Positions 35,240-43,376 of a DNA stretch of 64,000 bases are shown here, piece by piece; the first letter of the stretch is position 1, and each line of letters begins with the position of its first letter. Source of the DNA: SZUA-547 sp963669265. Lineage in GTDB: Bacteria; Pseudomonadota; Alphaproteobacteria; Rhodobacterales; Rhodobacteraceae. Location of the stretch: the NCBI GenBank assembly GCA_963669265.1, contig OY769916.1, forward strand, positions 186,001-250,000, given 5' to 3'. The position numbers and the translations under genes are program-made. The notes beneath the pieces were generated by a model that was given only the letters and a program-made list of their open reading frames with translations, made no database searches and was not told the origin of the DNA.

Positions 35240-37655
35240 TGGATTTGGGCTGCAGGAATTCGTCCAGCCAATCGAATTGAGTGGCCGCCAATTGTTCGAC
35301 GTCGTCCTTATGTTGGGCGTATGTTGCGCTGATCGCGTCGCGACTTTCGAGAAGTCCGGCGACAGCTTCTGAGATTTTATCGATGGTCATGTTGTCGGTG
35401 CCGATAAAGCGGCTTTCACCTCCGAACATGGCCATGACTTCCTCGTATTTGTGGCTCCACCCAAGAACGAGGGTTGGCGTACCTAGGCTCAAAGCGGCAA
35501 CCATGGCATGGAAACGGCTCGAAACTAGTGCGTCCGTCCTTGACAGCAGTCTGCGGATCGCAGCCGTGTTCACTACATGTGTTACTAGATGAATGCGGTC
35601 ATGGTCCGAATTCAATTTACCCTGCAACTCTTCGATGATCGGGATATCGTTGTTCCGTGTGGAAGACGTGCCTTCGCGACAAGCGTTTGGAAACACGACG
35701 ACGCGGTACCCGTCTCTTATCAGCCGCTCGACGATGACCGCGATGGCATCAATGTAATTTTGGCCCGCCTTTTTTAGAAGTCCCGCGACAACTGAACTGA
35801 CCGAGATCGCGATTATTTTCTCGTGACTGGCCGACAATTCGGTTATCAGACCGTCCAATCTATCGGTCCACTTCGGAACAAGCGCATAGTCTTCGCGATA
35901 GAGAAAGGCGATATCGGCTGCGATTTCCGTTCTTTTTGCTGGGGCGGTCTTTGTGATTAGCTCCATTGTGGTCTCGCCCCGAGCGAAGATTTTGTGCATT
36001 CGACGGAACAGAAAGCGAGCAACACTCCGAGTCGAAAGTGACCGCATCGGCCCCATGGCTTGGGCCAATTTCACAACAGGAGTTCCCGTCAACATAGCGG
36101 GCCAGTTGCAGAGTAGATTGAACGGTAGGAACTTCTCGCGCCCATCCGCTATCGAGATACCTGAAATGTCCAAGACGACCGTTGAATTCCGGATTTCGCG
36201 CAAGCTTGTAGGCATCAGGATGTTTGGAACTCGCAGGCCAATGCGCCGAGCAAGGCCGTCCAAAATGGCTGGCGGTGCCGAAAGAATGAGCGCCCGAGGG
36301 CTTGCATCGACGACCCGGACATTCGGCGCAAGGCAAGCTGCTATGTCAGGCTTAGGTAAATAGGAATGAATGACAAAATTGGCATCAGGAAAGCGTCTGG
36401 ACACCTCACCAATGGTTGTTTCAAGCATAGCCGCGGCGCCCTGATTTCCGGTAATGGTAGCGCCGATAATTGAAACCTGGCGATTGTCGGGATAGCGTCG
36501 GTAACTGTATGAGTTGAGCTCTTGCAACGCTTTGAAGCCGTATATGCGTACTTTGATCTTCCAGAACGGCGTCTTTAATAGCGTTTGCTTGGCTTTCGGG
36601 TCGCGCAAAGTCCAAAGCGCATTCGATACACCCATTTTGGCAATCAGCTTCTCCAGAAAACTGACCGGGACGTGGAGCCTATCGTTGATTGTGTGGTTGA
36701 GGCTGTGCGCAGCTCTAGCCCGGGCGCTTACATTATAGTGGTACAGCATCCCTCGGCTGTTTCCCGAAAGGACGTGCGCTGGATTCAGACTGTCGCAATC
36801 GAGAGCGTCGCAAGCAGCACCAAAAATCTTCTCGCCTGCCTGTGTGCGAACCACGCAAATTGTAGGCTTGATTTCGTTATTCTTCTCTCTCGTCGCCCAC
36901 GAGTCACCAAGCGAGATGTCTGCATCATACCCAAAATGGTCAAAGCATGAGAGGCACTTCTTCTCGGAGAAGTAGTGAAGGTTTTGTAGATGTGTGAATT
37001 GACGTGTCGACGCCTGAACCGGCGTCCCAACTTTGGGCGTCATAGTCAGCGTGCCGCGCCAAAGTCCCGTGCGATAGCTAAAATCTGAGAGGTCTTCCCA
37101 TTCGAAACCCTGCCGGGCGCAGGTGACTTCGGTCAAATCGGGTAGCGAGTTGTGACCACAAAACAGAGCGAAGATACCGTATACTTTTTCAGCAAGCACG
37201 GGATCCTTCGAAATGCGCCGTCTCAAATAAGTGGCGTCGCAGGGCAGCGCCACAACTGCGAGCTGCCCCTCGAAGCTCTTAATAAGCGGCATCGCATCAC
37301 GGGCAAAATGGGCTGGGGCATACCTGCTTGTGCGAGAAGCTAGTACATCTCTCGCGACTTGTGCGATGAAGGGTTTGGCATAGGGACGACCTTCTCGGGT
37401 GCCCATCTTCCATACAAGCGCCCCGTCGATCGATCCTGCGTGAAGGAGTTCGATTAGTATTTGAGAGGTTGTTCCTCCGGATGCCGCCCCACCGCGAATT
37501 TCAGGATCCCGACTATTGGTGATGTAGCATCTTTTGTGGGATCCTAGAAACCGCGCAACATCTGCGTTGGACCACTTACTATCCACGATGCATAAAACTA
37601 TTCGGATCGGTTGTATTCGGAGAAGCGCACTTCCCAATTCGACTTCGCAGGTCAA
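35211..37655 (-). CDS. Fusion of FrhB-like (F420 hydrogenase beta) and polysaccharide pyruvyltransferase domains
   Basis: 814 residues in two parts. Residues about 40-350 follow the FrhB/FdhB C-terminal domain: RDPEIRGGAASGGTTSQIL, VVALPCDATYLRRRI and CLSCFDHFGYDADISLGDSW with Cys234 and Cys237. Residues about 393-790 are a pyruvyltransferase-type GT-B-like domain: VSIIGATITGNQGAAAMLE, LDISGISIADG, VVFPNACREG and LVSSRFHAMVAALSLGTPT. These domains usually occur as separate neighbouring genes in exopolysaccharide clusters. The N-terminal Cys-rich iron-sulfur segment is missing and the only starts are TTG at 37655 or GTG at 37586, with no good binding site, so 5' truncation is possible. Confidence 0.75.
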   Translation of the reverse strand: MTCEVELGSALLRIQPIRIVLCIVDSKWSNADVARFLGSHKRCYITNSRDPEIRGGAASGGTTSQILIELLHAGSIDGALVWKMGTREGRPYAKPFIAQVARDVLASRTSRYAPAHFARDAMPLIKSFEGQLAVVALPCDATYLRRRISKDPVLAEKVYGIFALFCGHNSLPDLTEVTCARQGFEWEDLSDFSYRTGLWRGTLTMTPKVGTPVQASTRQFTHLQNLHYFSEKKCLSCFDHFGYDADISLGDSWATREKNNEIKPTICVVRTQAGEKIFGAACDALDCDSLNPAHVLSGNSRGMLYHYNVSARARAAHSLNHTINDRLHVPVSFLEKLIAKMGVSNALWTLRDPKAKQTLLKTPFWKIKVRIYGFKALQELNSYSYRRYPDNRQVSIIGATITGNQGAAAMLETTIGEVSRRFPDANFVIHSYLPKPDIAACLAPNVRVVDASPRALILSAPPAILDGLARRIGLRVPNILMPTSLREIRNSTVVLDISGISIADGREKFLPFNLLCNWPAMLTGTPVVKLAQAMGPMRSLSTRSVARFLFRRMHKIFARGETTMELITKTAPAKRTEIAADIAFLYREDYALVPKWTDRLDGLITELSASHEKIIAISVSSVVAGLLKKAGQNYIDAIAVIVERLIRDGYRVVVFPNACREGTSSTRNNDIPIIEELQGKLNSDHDRIHLVTHVVNTAAIRRLLSRTDALVSSRFHAMVAALSLGTPTLVLGWSHKYEEVMAMFGGESRFIGTDNMTIDKISEAVAGLLESRDAISATYAQHKDDVEQLAATQFDWLDEFLQPKSNASEDDDGA

Positions 37656-37864
37656 CGGATAAGATTTCTGCTAGACCTCGGAATTGATCGCTTTTCACCA
37701 CTACCTCTTTCTGGCATTTACTGTTGGTTCAGATACTCGACGCTGTGGCAGATCTCTTGTTATAGCGCTATGGCCAGTAGGCATGATCATAGTGACGAAG
37801 TGATTACCTGTACCCTCGAAGGTCAAGTTTTTCAAGAAACGGGCCTGTCCGTCGTCAGATGAAT
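37656..37864. other. Junction between the glycan operon and an IS remnant
   Basis: 209 bases between the fusion gene and the degenerate IS3-type copy. No gene is recognised. A reverse-strand frame shifted relative to the fusion gene ends at its start region, so a lost upstream coding part is possible but not demonstrated. Confidence 0.35.
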
Positions 37865-37917
37865 TGGGCGTCCTGATGTGAAGGCCAGTTGGAGAATCTG
37901 GTTCATCTGGTTTTAGG

Positions 37918-38939
37918 TTACGCGGCCTGCTGTTGATTGATCAAGCGGCGCTGTTTCAGGGACTGTTCCTTGATCTTTCTCCTTTCGCTGAGGATGGTGT
38001 CGCCGCGCCCAAAGTAGATGTCGGCCGGGGTGAGATTGCCGATGCTCTCATGATAGCGTCGGTGGTTATGGTGCTCGACGAACGCCTCGACGGCGTGCTA
38101 CAGCGCGCCAGGCAGGTAGTAGATTTCCAGCAGGACGCGGTTCTTCTGGGTCTAATGCCCGCGCTCGATCTTTCCTTGGGTCTGGGGATGGTGCGGCGCG
38201 CCGCGGACATGGCCCATGCCGCGCTTGTCCAACCAGTTCGCGCGATCGCTAGAGATATAGGACGAGCCGTTGTCGCTGAGCAGCCTGGGCCTGTGCCGGA
38301 CCGTCGCCGCATGGCAGCCCGACGCCGCCAGAGCGTCCTCCAGCGTGGCGGTCACGTCCGCGGCCTTCATTGTCGCGCAGAGGCGCCAGGCCACAATGTA
38401 TCAGCTGTAGTAGTCCAGGATCGTCGAGAGTAATACCAGCCCCATCCGACGACCGTGAGGTAGTGAAGTCGGTCTGCCACAGCTCGTTGGGACGCGTGGT
38501 CTTGTCCCGGAACTCGTCGGTCGCCTTCACGACGACGAAGGCGGGGTTGGTGATCAGGTCGTGCGCCTGGAGAAAGCGATACCCGTTCGTCGGGCGGTCC
38601 TTCCACCGGAAGGCCCGCTGTTTCCTCCTCATCCTCTAACACGAAGTGCTTTTCTCTGTCGGTGAACCGCACCACCAGCTCTCGCGGCGACAACTCCGGC
38701 TCCACCAAGGCCAGGCGGACGATCCTCTCCCGTACTTCGTCGGGAATGCGGTTCCAGACCTGGCCCGGGTGCGGGAAGCGATCCTAAAGTCCGGCTTCGC
38801 CGGACGAGAGGTGCCGATCATACCACCGGTAGAACGTGGTCTTGGGAACGCCCAGCTTCTCCAGCGTTCGCTTCACCGGCAAATGGGACTGCTCGACGAA
38901 CCGGATGATATCCAGCTTCTCGGATGCGAGATGCCTCAT
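37918..38939 (-). pseudogene. Broken IS3-family transposase OrfB
   Basis: Conceptual translation across frames gives EKLDIIRFVEQSHLPVKRTL, then LVEPELSPRELVVRFTDRE, FRDKTTRPNELWQTDFT, RPRLLSDNGSSYISSD and GAPHHPQTQGKIER, ending RRLINQQQAA at a TAA. That is a complete IS3-type OrfB in outline, but an in-frame stop after SSGEAGL and several frameshifts between the blocks destroy it. Confidence 0.85.
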
Positions 38940-39000
38940 TCATTCGACCATTGCCCTCGAACCAATGGCGGACAAAGGTATCATTCGTCCCCATCTCCGA

Positions 39001-39348
39001 TTATGCTTTTTTGAGCAATCGGTTTTCGAGGGTGAGATCTGCTACCGCTTCCTTCAGCGCCGCGGATTCGGCGCGGAGTTCCTTCACCTCGGGGCTCGTC
39101 ACCTGTCGCGCGGTGTCGCCGGCCAGACGCCGCTTACCAGCCTCCAGGAATTCCTTCAACCAGGAATAATACAGGCTCGTCGCGATCCCTTCCCGCCGAC
39201 ATAGTTCAGCGACTGTTTTCTCGCCACCCAGGCCCTCGAGAACAGTGCGGAACTATTCATCGACCGAGTGACGATTGCGCATCTTTCGGCGGATGTCTTA
39301 GACGACGCGGTCGGCCGTCGATTTCGCCGTCAGGGGTTTCCGTCTCAT
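39001..39348 (-). pseudogene. Broken IS3-family transposase OrfA
   Basis: Reverse-strand codons show TVLEGLGGEKTVAELCRREG, SLYYSWLKEFLEAGKRRLAG and LKEAVADLTLENRLLKKA, a typical OrfA, with in-frame stops at codons 17 and 32. An A-run before the TAA resembles the usual -1 frameshift site. Confidence 0.85.
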
Positions 39349-39472
39349 CTCCACTCCTTGGTGGTTGCGATGAGACCAAAACCCTCCGTTAGACAATCAC
39401 ATCAAATCCGCCCATAGGCGCTGACGTGAGACACGCGCACCCAACTTTGCGCGTCGACGTGGTCGTAGCCGC

Positions 39473-40116
39473 CTAGGTCACCGACTCATAGGTTCTGAGC
39501 CAGATGCGGATCGAGGCTAGTTGGACGGAGGCGAGGAAGTTGTCGTCGCGCTTATCGTTACGGGTGGTCACTGCGCGAAAGTGATTGAGTTTGTTGAAGA
39601 ACCTCTCGAAGGCGTTCCGCTGGCGCTAGATCCACGGGCTGAACGGGAAAACCTCGCGGCGGGTCGAGAGCGTCCTCACATTGGCCCAGGCGCCGCGCCC
39701 GGCCAACGCCTCGCGCAGCCTGTTGGCGTCGACGAGCACATGAATTTTTGCGGTCAGCCCGCCCCGCGAGCGGCCCAGGCAACGGGATCTCTCGCTTTTT
39801 TTGACCGTTGGCGGCGTGTTGATGCACCCGCACCGAGGAAGCGTCTATCATCTGCACATCGCCGTCGGTAGCCTCTGAGACCGCGGCCAGAATGCGCGCC
39901 CAATGGCCAGCCCTGCGCCACCAGGTGAACTGATCCACGCAAGTTGTATACGTCAATGGCGCGCCGGAATGTCCGCCCACGGCGCCCCCGTCCTGAGCCG
40001 CCAGAAAATGCCGTTCAGCACCCGCCGGTCGTCGACCAGAGGCTTGCCCGCACCTTGGTCGGCAACAAGGGCTGGATCACCGACCACTCGAACTCAGGCA
40101 GATCAAAACGCGCCAT
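39473..40116 (-). pseudogene. Degenerate IS5-family (IS427-like) transposase
   Basis: The reverse strand begins MARFDLPEFEWSVIQPLLP, the standard IS5-family start, then in shifted frames TYTTCVDQFTWWRRAGHWARI, VQMIDASSVRVHQHAANGQ (first catalytic Asp region) and a final RIWLRTYESV-like end at TAG 39473. Several frameshifts and internal stops show it is dead. It lies at the right end of the island. Confidence 0.8.
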
Positions 40117-40429
40117 GCCTGCCTCCTGCTCTTTGCAGGTGGTGAATCACACACACGCGGCGATGGAAATCCCGTTTATGGGTATGTGACCTAGTCGAAC
40201 TCCGCGAAATTTTGTATGCGCGCCACGCCGAGCTGGGTTTCGCCGGTTCGGGTGGTGGGCAGGGGCCGCGGCCCCAGACTTCTAGTAGAACGGAAACTGC
40301 TGGTACAGCCTGTGCACCGGCGGCGCGCATGCACAGCTAATTGTCCTACAAGAACAATTTTTCTTCACGCCGGATGCACCGAATTTTGCACCGTTCTGAC
40401 GAAGAAAAAATCCGAAAATTAACAAAGGC
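40117..40429. other. Right arm of the island, no gene recognised
   Basis: Between the IS5 remnant and the dusA remnant. A short hairpin (AATTGT 40339-40344 with ACAATT 40354-40359, followed by TTTTC) and an AT-rich stretch at 40390-40432 are visible. No coding frame matches a known protein. Confidence 0.45.
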
Positions 40430-40510
40430 TTAATACCGACCTTCGGTCCAATCCGTCATCGGGGCGACGGAGATGCGGCGATCAATCGTGTTGCGGGTGG
40501 CGATCGTCAT
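40430..40510 (-). pseudogene. 5' remnant of dusA displaced by the island
   Basis: Starting at ATG 40510 the codons give MTIATRNTID then RRISVAPMTDWTEGRY and a TAA at 40430. RR-x-SVAPM-DWT is the conserved DusA N-terminus and aligns with the intact dusA at 28405. The ATG lies five bases after the stop of the M20 gene, with AAGAGAT as binding site, as expected for the original dusA position in an operon. It is the strongest evidence for an insertion event. Confidence 0.85.
40433..40468. repeat. Right attachment-site repeat in the dusA remnant (attR-like)
   Basis: Matches the left repeat in intact dusA: ATACCGAC at 40433-40440 and the 23 bases 40446-40468, one mismatch. It codes for VAPMTDWTE on the minus strand. 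Confidence 0.75.
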
Positions 40511-40515
40511 ATCTC

Positions 40516-41673
40516 TTAGCCGAGACGGTTTTGAAGAATGCGAAGAAAGATGTCAGAGGCGGGTCGTATCAGCGCGTCGGGAAAATCGAAATCCGGGTTG
40601 TGGAGCGCCGGTTGAGTGACGCCTGATCCGATCCCAAACATCGCAGACTTGGCGGCGCCGGCAAACAAGCCGAAATCCTCCGACCACCGCATCGGCGCGT
40701 TCATCAGCGTGCGGGGTGTTCCCAAATCGCGCAGCGCTCGCGTGACAATCTCGACCGCCTCGGGATCGTTCTCGGTAGCGGCGAAATCCTCCGAATAGTT
40801 AAAATCAACCGCCAGACCGTCACGCTCCGCCAGTCTCGCCGCAAGCGCCTCGCACTGCTCCGCCAATGCGGCGACGCCCGCATCACCGGAACTGCGCAGC
40901 GTGACCATGACCTCGGCGTGTCCCGGCAACACGCCAAATGAGGGATCGCCAAGGCGCGCATGGCAGATTGTCGTTAGCCTGAAACCCTCATCGCCGATCG
41001 CGCCGCGCGACAGATCCGACGCGTCCCGGATAAAATCGCACAGCGCGTTTTGCGGCGTAACGCCGGTCTCCGGCTGCGAGGAATGCGCTGTGCGCCCAGT
41101 GAACCGTATGCGCGCGCCACGAGACGCGCAGGCGAAGGCGCCTTGTTTGATCCGCACATGGCCCATTTCGACGCCCGGAAAGTTGTGAAGAGAGAAGGCC
41201 AAGTCCGGTTGAATGTTGATGAATTTCTCATCGGCGAGAACAGCACGCGCGCCATCACCTGTCTCTTCGGCGGGCTGAAACAGCAGGACAGCCCTGCCAG
41301 AGTTCGGGCGTCGCGCCGCCAGACGATGCGCGACAGCGCAGAGGATCGCCATGTGGCCGTCATGTCCGCAGAGGTGCCCCTTGCCGTCCACCTCCGAACG
41401 ATGAGGCGCTGCGCTGTCCTCCTGAATGGGCAGTCCATCCAGCTCGCAGCGCAGCAGAACCGTCTCTCCGGGGTCCCGCCCCTCAAAGACGGCCGCGACG
41501 CCCTGCCCGCCCAGTCCAGTGATCAGATGATCGGGCGAAAGCGCGGACAGGTGCTCGGCGACATTGGCGGCGGTCTCGATCTCCTCGTTGGATAACTCCG
41601 GCCGCCGGTGCAGGTCGCGCCGCAATGCGATGAGCGCGTCGAGTTCCGCCGGTGAAAGAGCGGGATAGGTCAT
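40516..41673 (-). CDS. M20-family amidohydrolase/peptidase
   Basis: 385 residues. Metal-site motifs of the M20D group are visible: HLCGHDGHMAIL with Cys, His and Asp-His, then FQPAEETGDGA with the catalytic and bridging Glu, and HNFPGVEMG. The dimerisation domain contains GRTAHSSQPETG. Such enzymes cleave N-acyl amino acids, peptides or hippurate-like amides; the natural substrate here is not predictable. ATG 41673 is preferred; a GTG at 41682 adds three residues. It follows the GT39 gene closely and once preceded dusA directly. Confidence 0.9.
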   Translation of the reverse strand: MTYPALSPAELDALIALRRDLHRRPELSNEEIETAANVAEHLSALSPDHLITGLGGQGVAAVFEGRDPGETVLLRCELDGLPIQEDSAAPHRSEVDGKGHLCGHDGHMAILCAVAHRLAARRPNSGRAVLLFQPAEETGDGARAVLADEKFINIQPDLAFSLHNFPGVEMGHVRIKQGAFACASRGARIRFTGRTAHSSQPETGVTPQNALCDFIRDASDLSRGAIGDEGFRLTTICHARLGDPSFGVLPGHAEVMVTLRSSGDAGVAALAEQCEALAARLAERDGLAVDFNYSEDFAATENDPEAVEIVTRALRDLGTPRTLMNAPMRWSEDFGLFAGAAKSAMFGIGSGVTQPALHNPDFDFPDALIRPASDIFLRILQNRLG

Positions 41674-41686
41674 CAGGCTCACCCGC

Positions 41687-43207
41687 CTAGTTTCCGGCTT
41701 TGGGATAACCGGTGAAGTCTTTGACCCGCCAGATCTGATAAGGGTGCGCGCGGTCGATGAAGGTTTGGTCCTTGCCCTTCTCCAGAAGCTCGCTTTCGGC
41801 GAACGCGGCGGCGATCTTGCCGCCCTTGTGGTTTTGCACGATCAGCAGCATCTCACGCGTATCTCCCTGCCGCAGGGACGCGACCATCTCATAATGGTTG
41901 TGCACCTCGCCGCTTGGGTTCCAGACTGCGATGCCCTCGACGCCGAAACCTCCATGCCACATGCACTCGGCCAGACGCCGGCGATTGTTGGAGATGATAA
42001 CGTTGATCCCCGTCTCCTCCATCGCGCGCGCGACATGGCCGCAGAACTCTGCGGCGGGCCGCGACTTCTTGAACGGATCGAATGTGCGTTTCAGGTTGGC
42101 GGCGTCGGAATGATAGAGCGCCGCGAGGCCGGTGAAAGCAATCATCGCGGATACACCGATCGCGCCATGGATCAATAGCCACTTGCTCTGGTTGAGGTCC
42201 AGCAACCAGGCCGCAATCATCAGGGAGCCGCCGACATAGGCCGGCGCCGCCCAGTTCGGGTTGGCGCCGCCCAGCAGCGCTTTCAGGGCGATGGCGACGA
42301 TCAGGGGCGCGGTCAGCCACATCAACAGGCGATAGCGCCACTCATCCAGCCATGACTCTCGTTTGACGAACATCAGTATCAGCGCCGCGAAGGTCACAGG
42401 ACCGAAGACGCCGAATTGAGCGCCGATAAACTCGGCCATGTCTCCGGGCAGGAACGGGTTTTCGCCAACCGAGGCGTTCTCGCCCACATGGGCGATGGTG
42501 GCGAAACTGTTCAGCGCGTTCCAGACGAGGTTTGGAAAGAGGACGACCAGCGTTCCGATCACGGCGTAGACCGGACCGCGTATATTGAGCGCGCCCTCTC
42601 GCGAGAAAAGCGCGTATCCCAACCCCGTCGCATAGAAGGCGACGCCGGTGTATTTGCCCATCATGCCGGCGCCCACGGCCGCGCCGCAGAGCGCCCACCA
42701 TTTCAGCGCGTCGCGCTCAGACACGTCGTCCAGAAGCGCGCGGACGAGGCAATAGAGCGCCAGCGCCCAGCCCGTCATCATCACGGGGTCCGTGCTCATG
42801 ATGTTGGGCGAAATCACGACGCCCGGCACGGCGGTGTAGACCAGCGCGGCCCAGAACCCGGTTCGGGCATCGAACAACCGTCGTCCGGTGGCGTAGAGCA
42901 GCCAACCGATCCAGGCGTGCAGGACAGGAATGATCGCCCGCAGGCCAAATTCGTTCTGACCGAACAACTCTGTCGTGATGCGGATCAGCCAGGCGGCGAG
43001 CGGCGGCTTAGAGTAGTAGGAAAAGGCCAGCGCCTCGCCATAGGTCCAGTACTGCGCCTCGTCAAAATGAACCGGCGCCAGAGCCAGCGCGTTTATCGCC
43101 TCCCGCAACAGACAAACCGAGACCAGCAGCACAATGGCGCGCAGCCGCCACACGTCGTCAGAGACTACGCCCCTGGAGAATAACGACTCGGTTTGTGACG
43201 CAGGCAT
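41687..43207 (-). CDS. GT39-family membrane glycosyltransferase
   Basis: 506 residues with about eleven membrane segments and a periplasmic C-terminal domain. The first loop contains VHFDEAQYWTYGEALAFSYY followed by SKPPLAAWLIR, the GT39/ArnT-like signature with the catalytic acidic pair and the KPPL turn. These enzymes move a sugar from a polyprenyl-phosphate donor to a lipid or protein. The base composition is like that of the neighbouring chromosome, unlike the GT genes in the island. The start lies behind GCCGGAGATCCGC. It is divergent from pepN. Confidence 0.88.
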   Translation of the reverse strand: MPASQTESLFSRGVVSDDVWRLRAIVLLVSVCLLREAINALALAPVHFDEAQYWTYGEALAFSYYSKPPLAAWLIRITTELFGQNEFGLRAIIPVLHAWIGWLLYATGRRLFDARTGFWAALVYTAVPGVVISPNIMSTDPVMMTGWALALYCLVRALLDDVSERDALKWWALCGAAVGAGMMGKYTGVAFYATGLGYALFSREGALNIRGPVYAVIGTLVVLFPNLVWNALNSFATIAHVGENASVGENPFLPGDMAEFIGAQFGVFGPVTFAALILMFVKRESWLDEWRYRLLMWLTAPLIVAIALKALLGGANPNWAAPAYVGGSLMIAAWLLDLNQSKWLLIHGAIGVSAMIAFTGLAALYHSDAANLKRTFDPFKKSRPAAEFCGHVARAMEETGINVIISNNRRRLAECMWHGGFGVEGIAVWNPSGEVHNHYEMVASLRQGDTREMLLIVQNHKGGKIAAAFAESELLEKGKDQTFIDRAHPYQIWRVKDFTGYPKAGN

Positions 43208-43376
43208 GCGGATCTCCGGCGGCGACCATATTGGCGGCGATGGGTCTCGTCTGAGACTTGTTTTCCTTCATCGGTCCGAAGGGCGCAAGCGTTCGCCGGA
43301 AATGTGGCGTATATCGCTTTAAGTGATCGGCCGAACAGACTATCTGTCCCCGACTGGGGCAATGGTGGGCGGATCT

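Larger units (their letters stand above)
37865..39414 (-). mobile_element. Degenerate IS3-family insertion sequence
   Basis: About 1550 bp. The ends read TGGGCGTCCTGATGTGA and, reverse-complemented at the other side, TGGGCGGATTTGATGTGA, a plausible terminal repeat pair. Inside are broken orfA and orfB on the minus strand. No target duplication is evident, which agrees with an old, decayed copy. It sits immediately upstream of the glycan operon. Confidence 0.75.
28350..40468. mobile_element. Genomic island (about 12.1 kb) inserted in dusA, carrying glycan genes
   Basis: The segment is bounded by imperfect direct repeats of dusA 5' sequence. Its left end joins the intact dusA; its right end joins a dusA start remnant five bases downstream of the M20 peptidase gene. 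The interior is AT-richer than the flanks and holds an IS407-like element, a glycan operon on the minus strand (30144-37655) and three decayed IS copies. dusA is an established target of a family of integrative elements whose tyrosine recombinase inserts at the gene's 5' end and restores the frame. No complete integrase remains; a likely fossil lies at 28543. The exact crossover point inside the repeat is not resolvable. Confidence 0.75.

Noticed and set aside
40419..40433. TTAA-N7-TTAA, resembling a CtrA-binding site
   Set aside because: Lies in an AT-rich island end across the dusA remnant stop; such spacing occurs by chance and no gene start is near.
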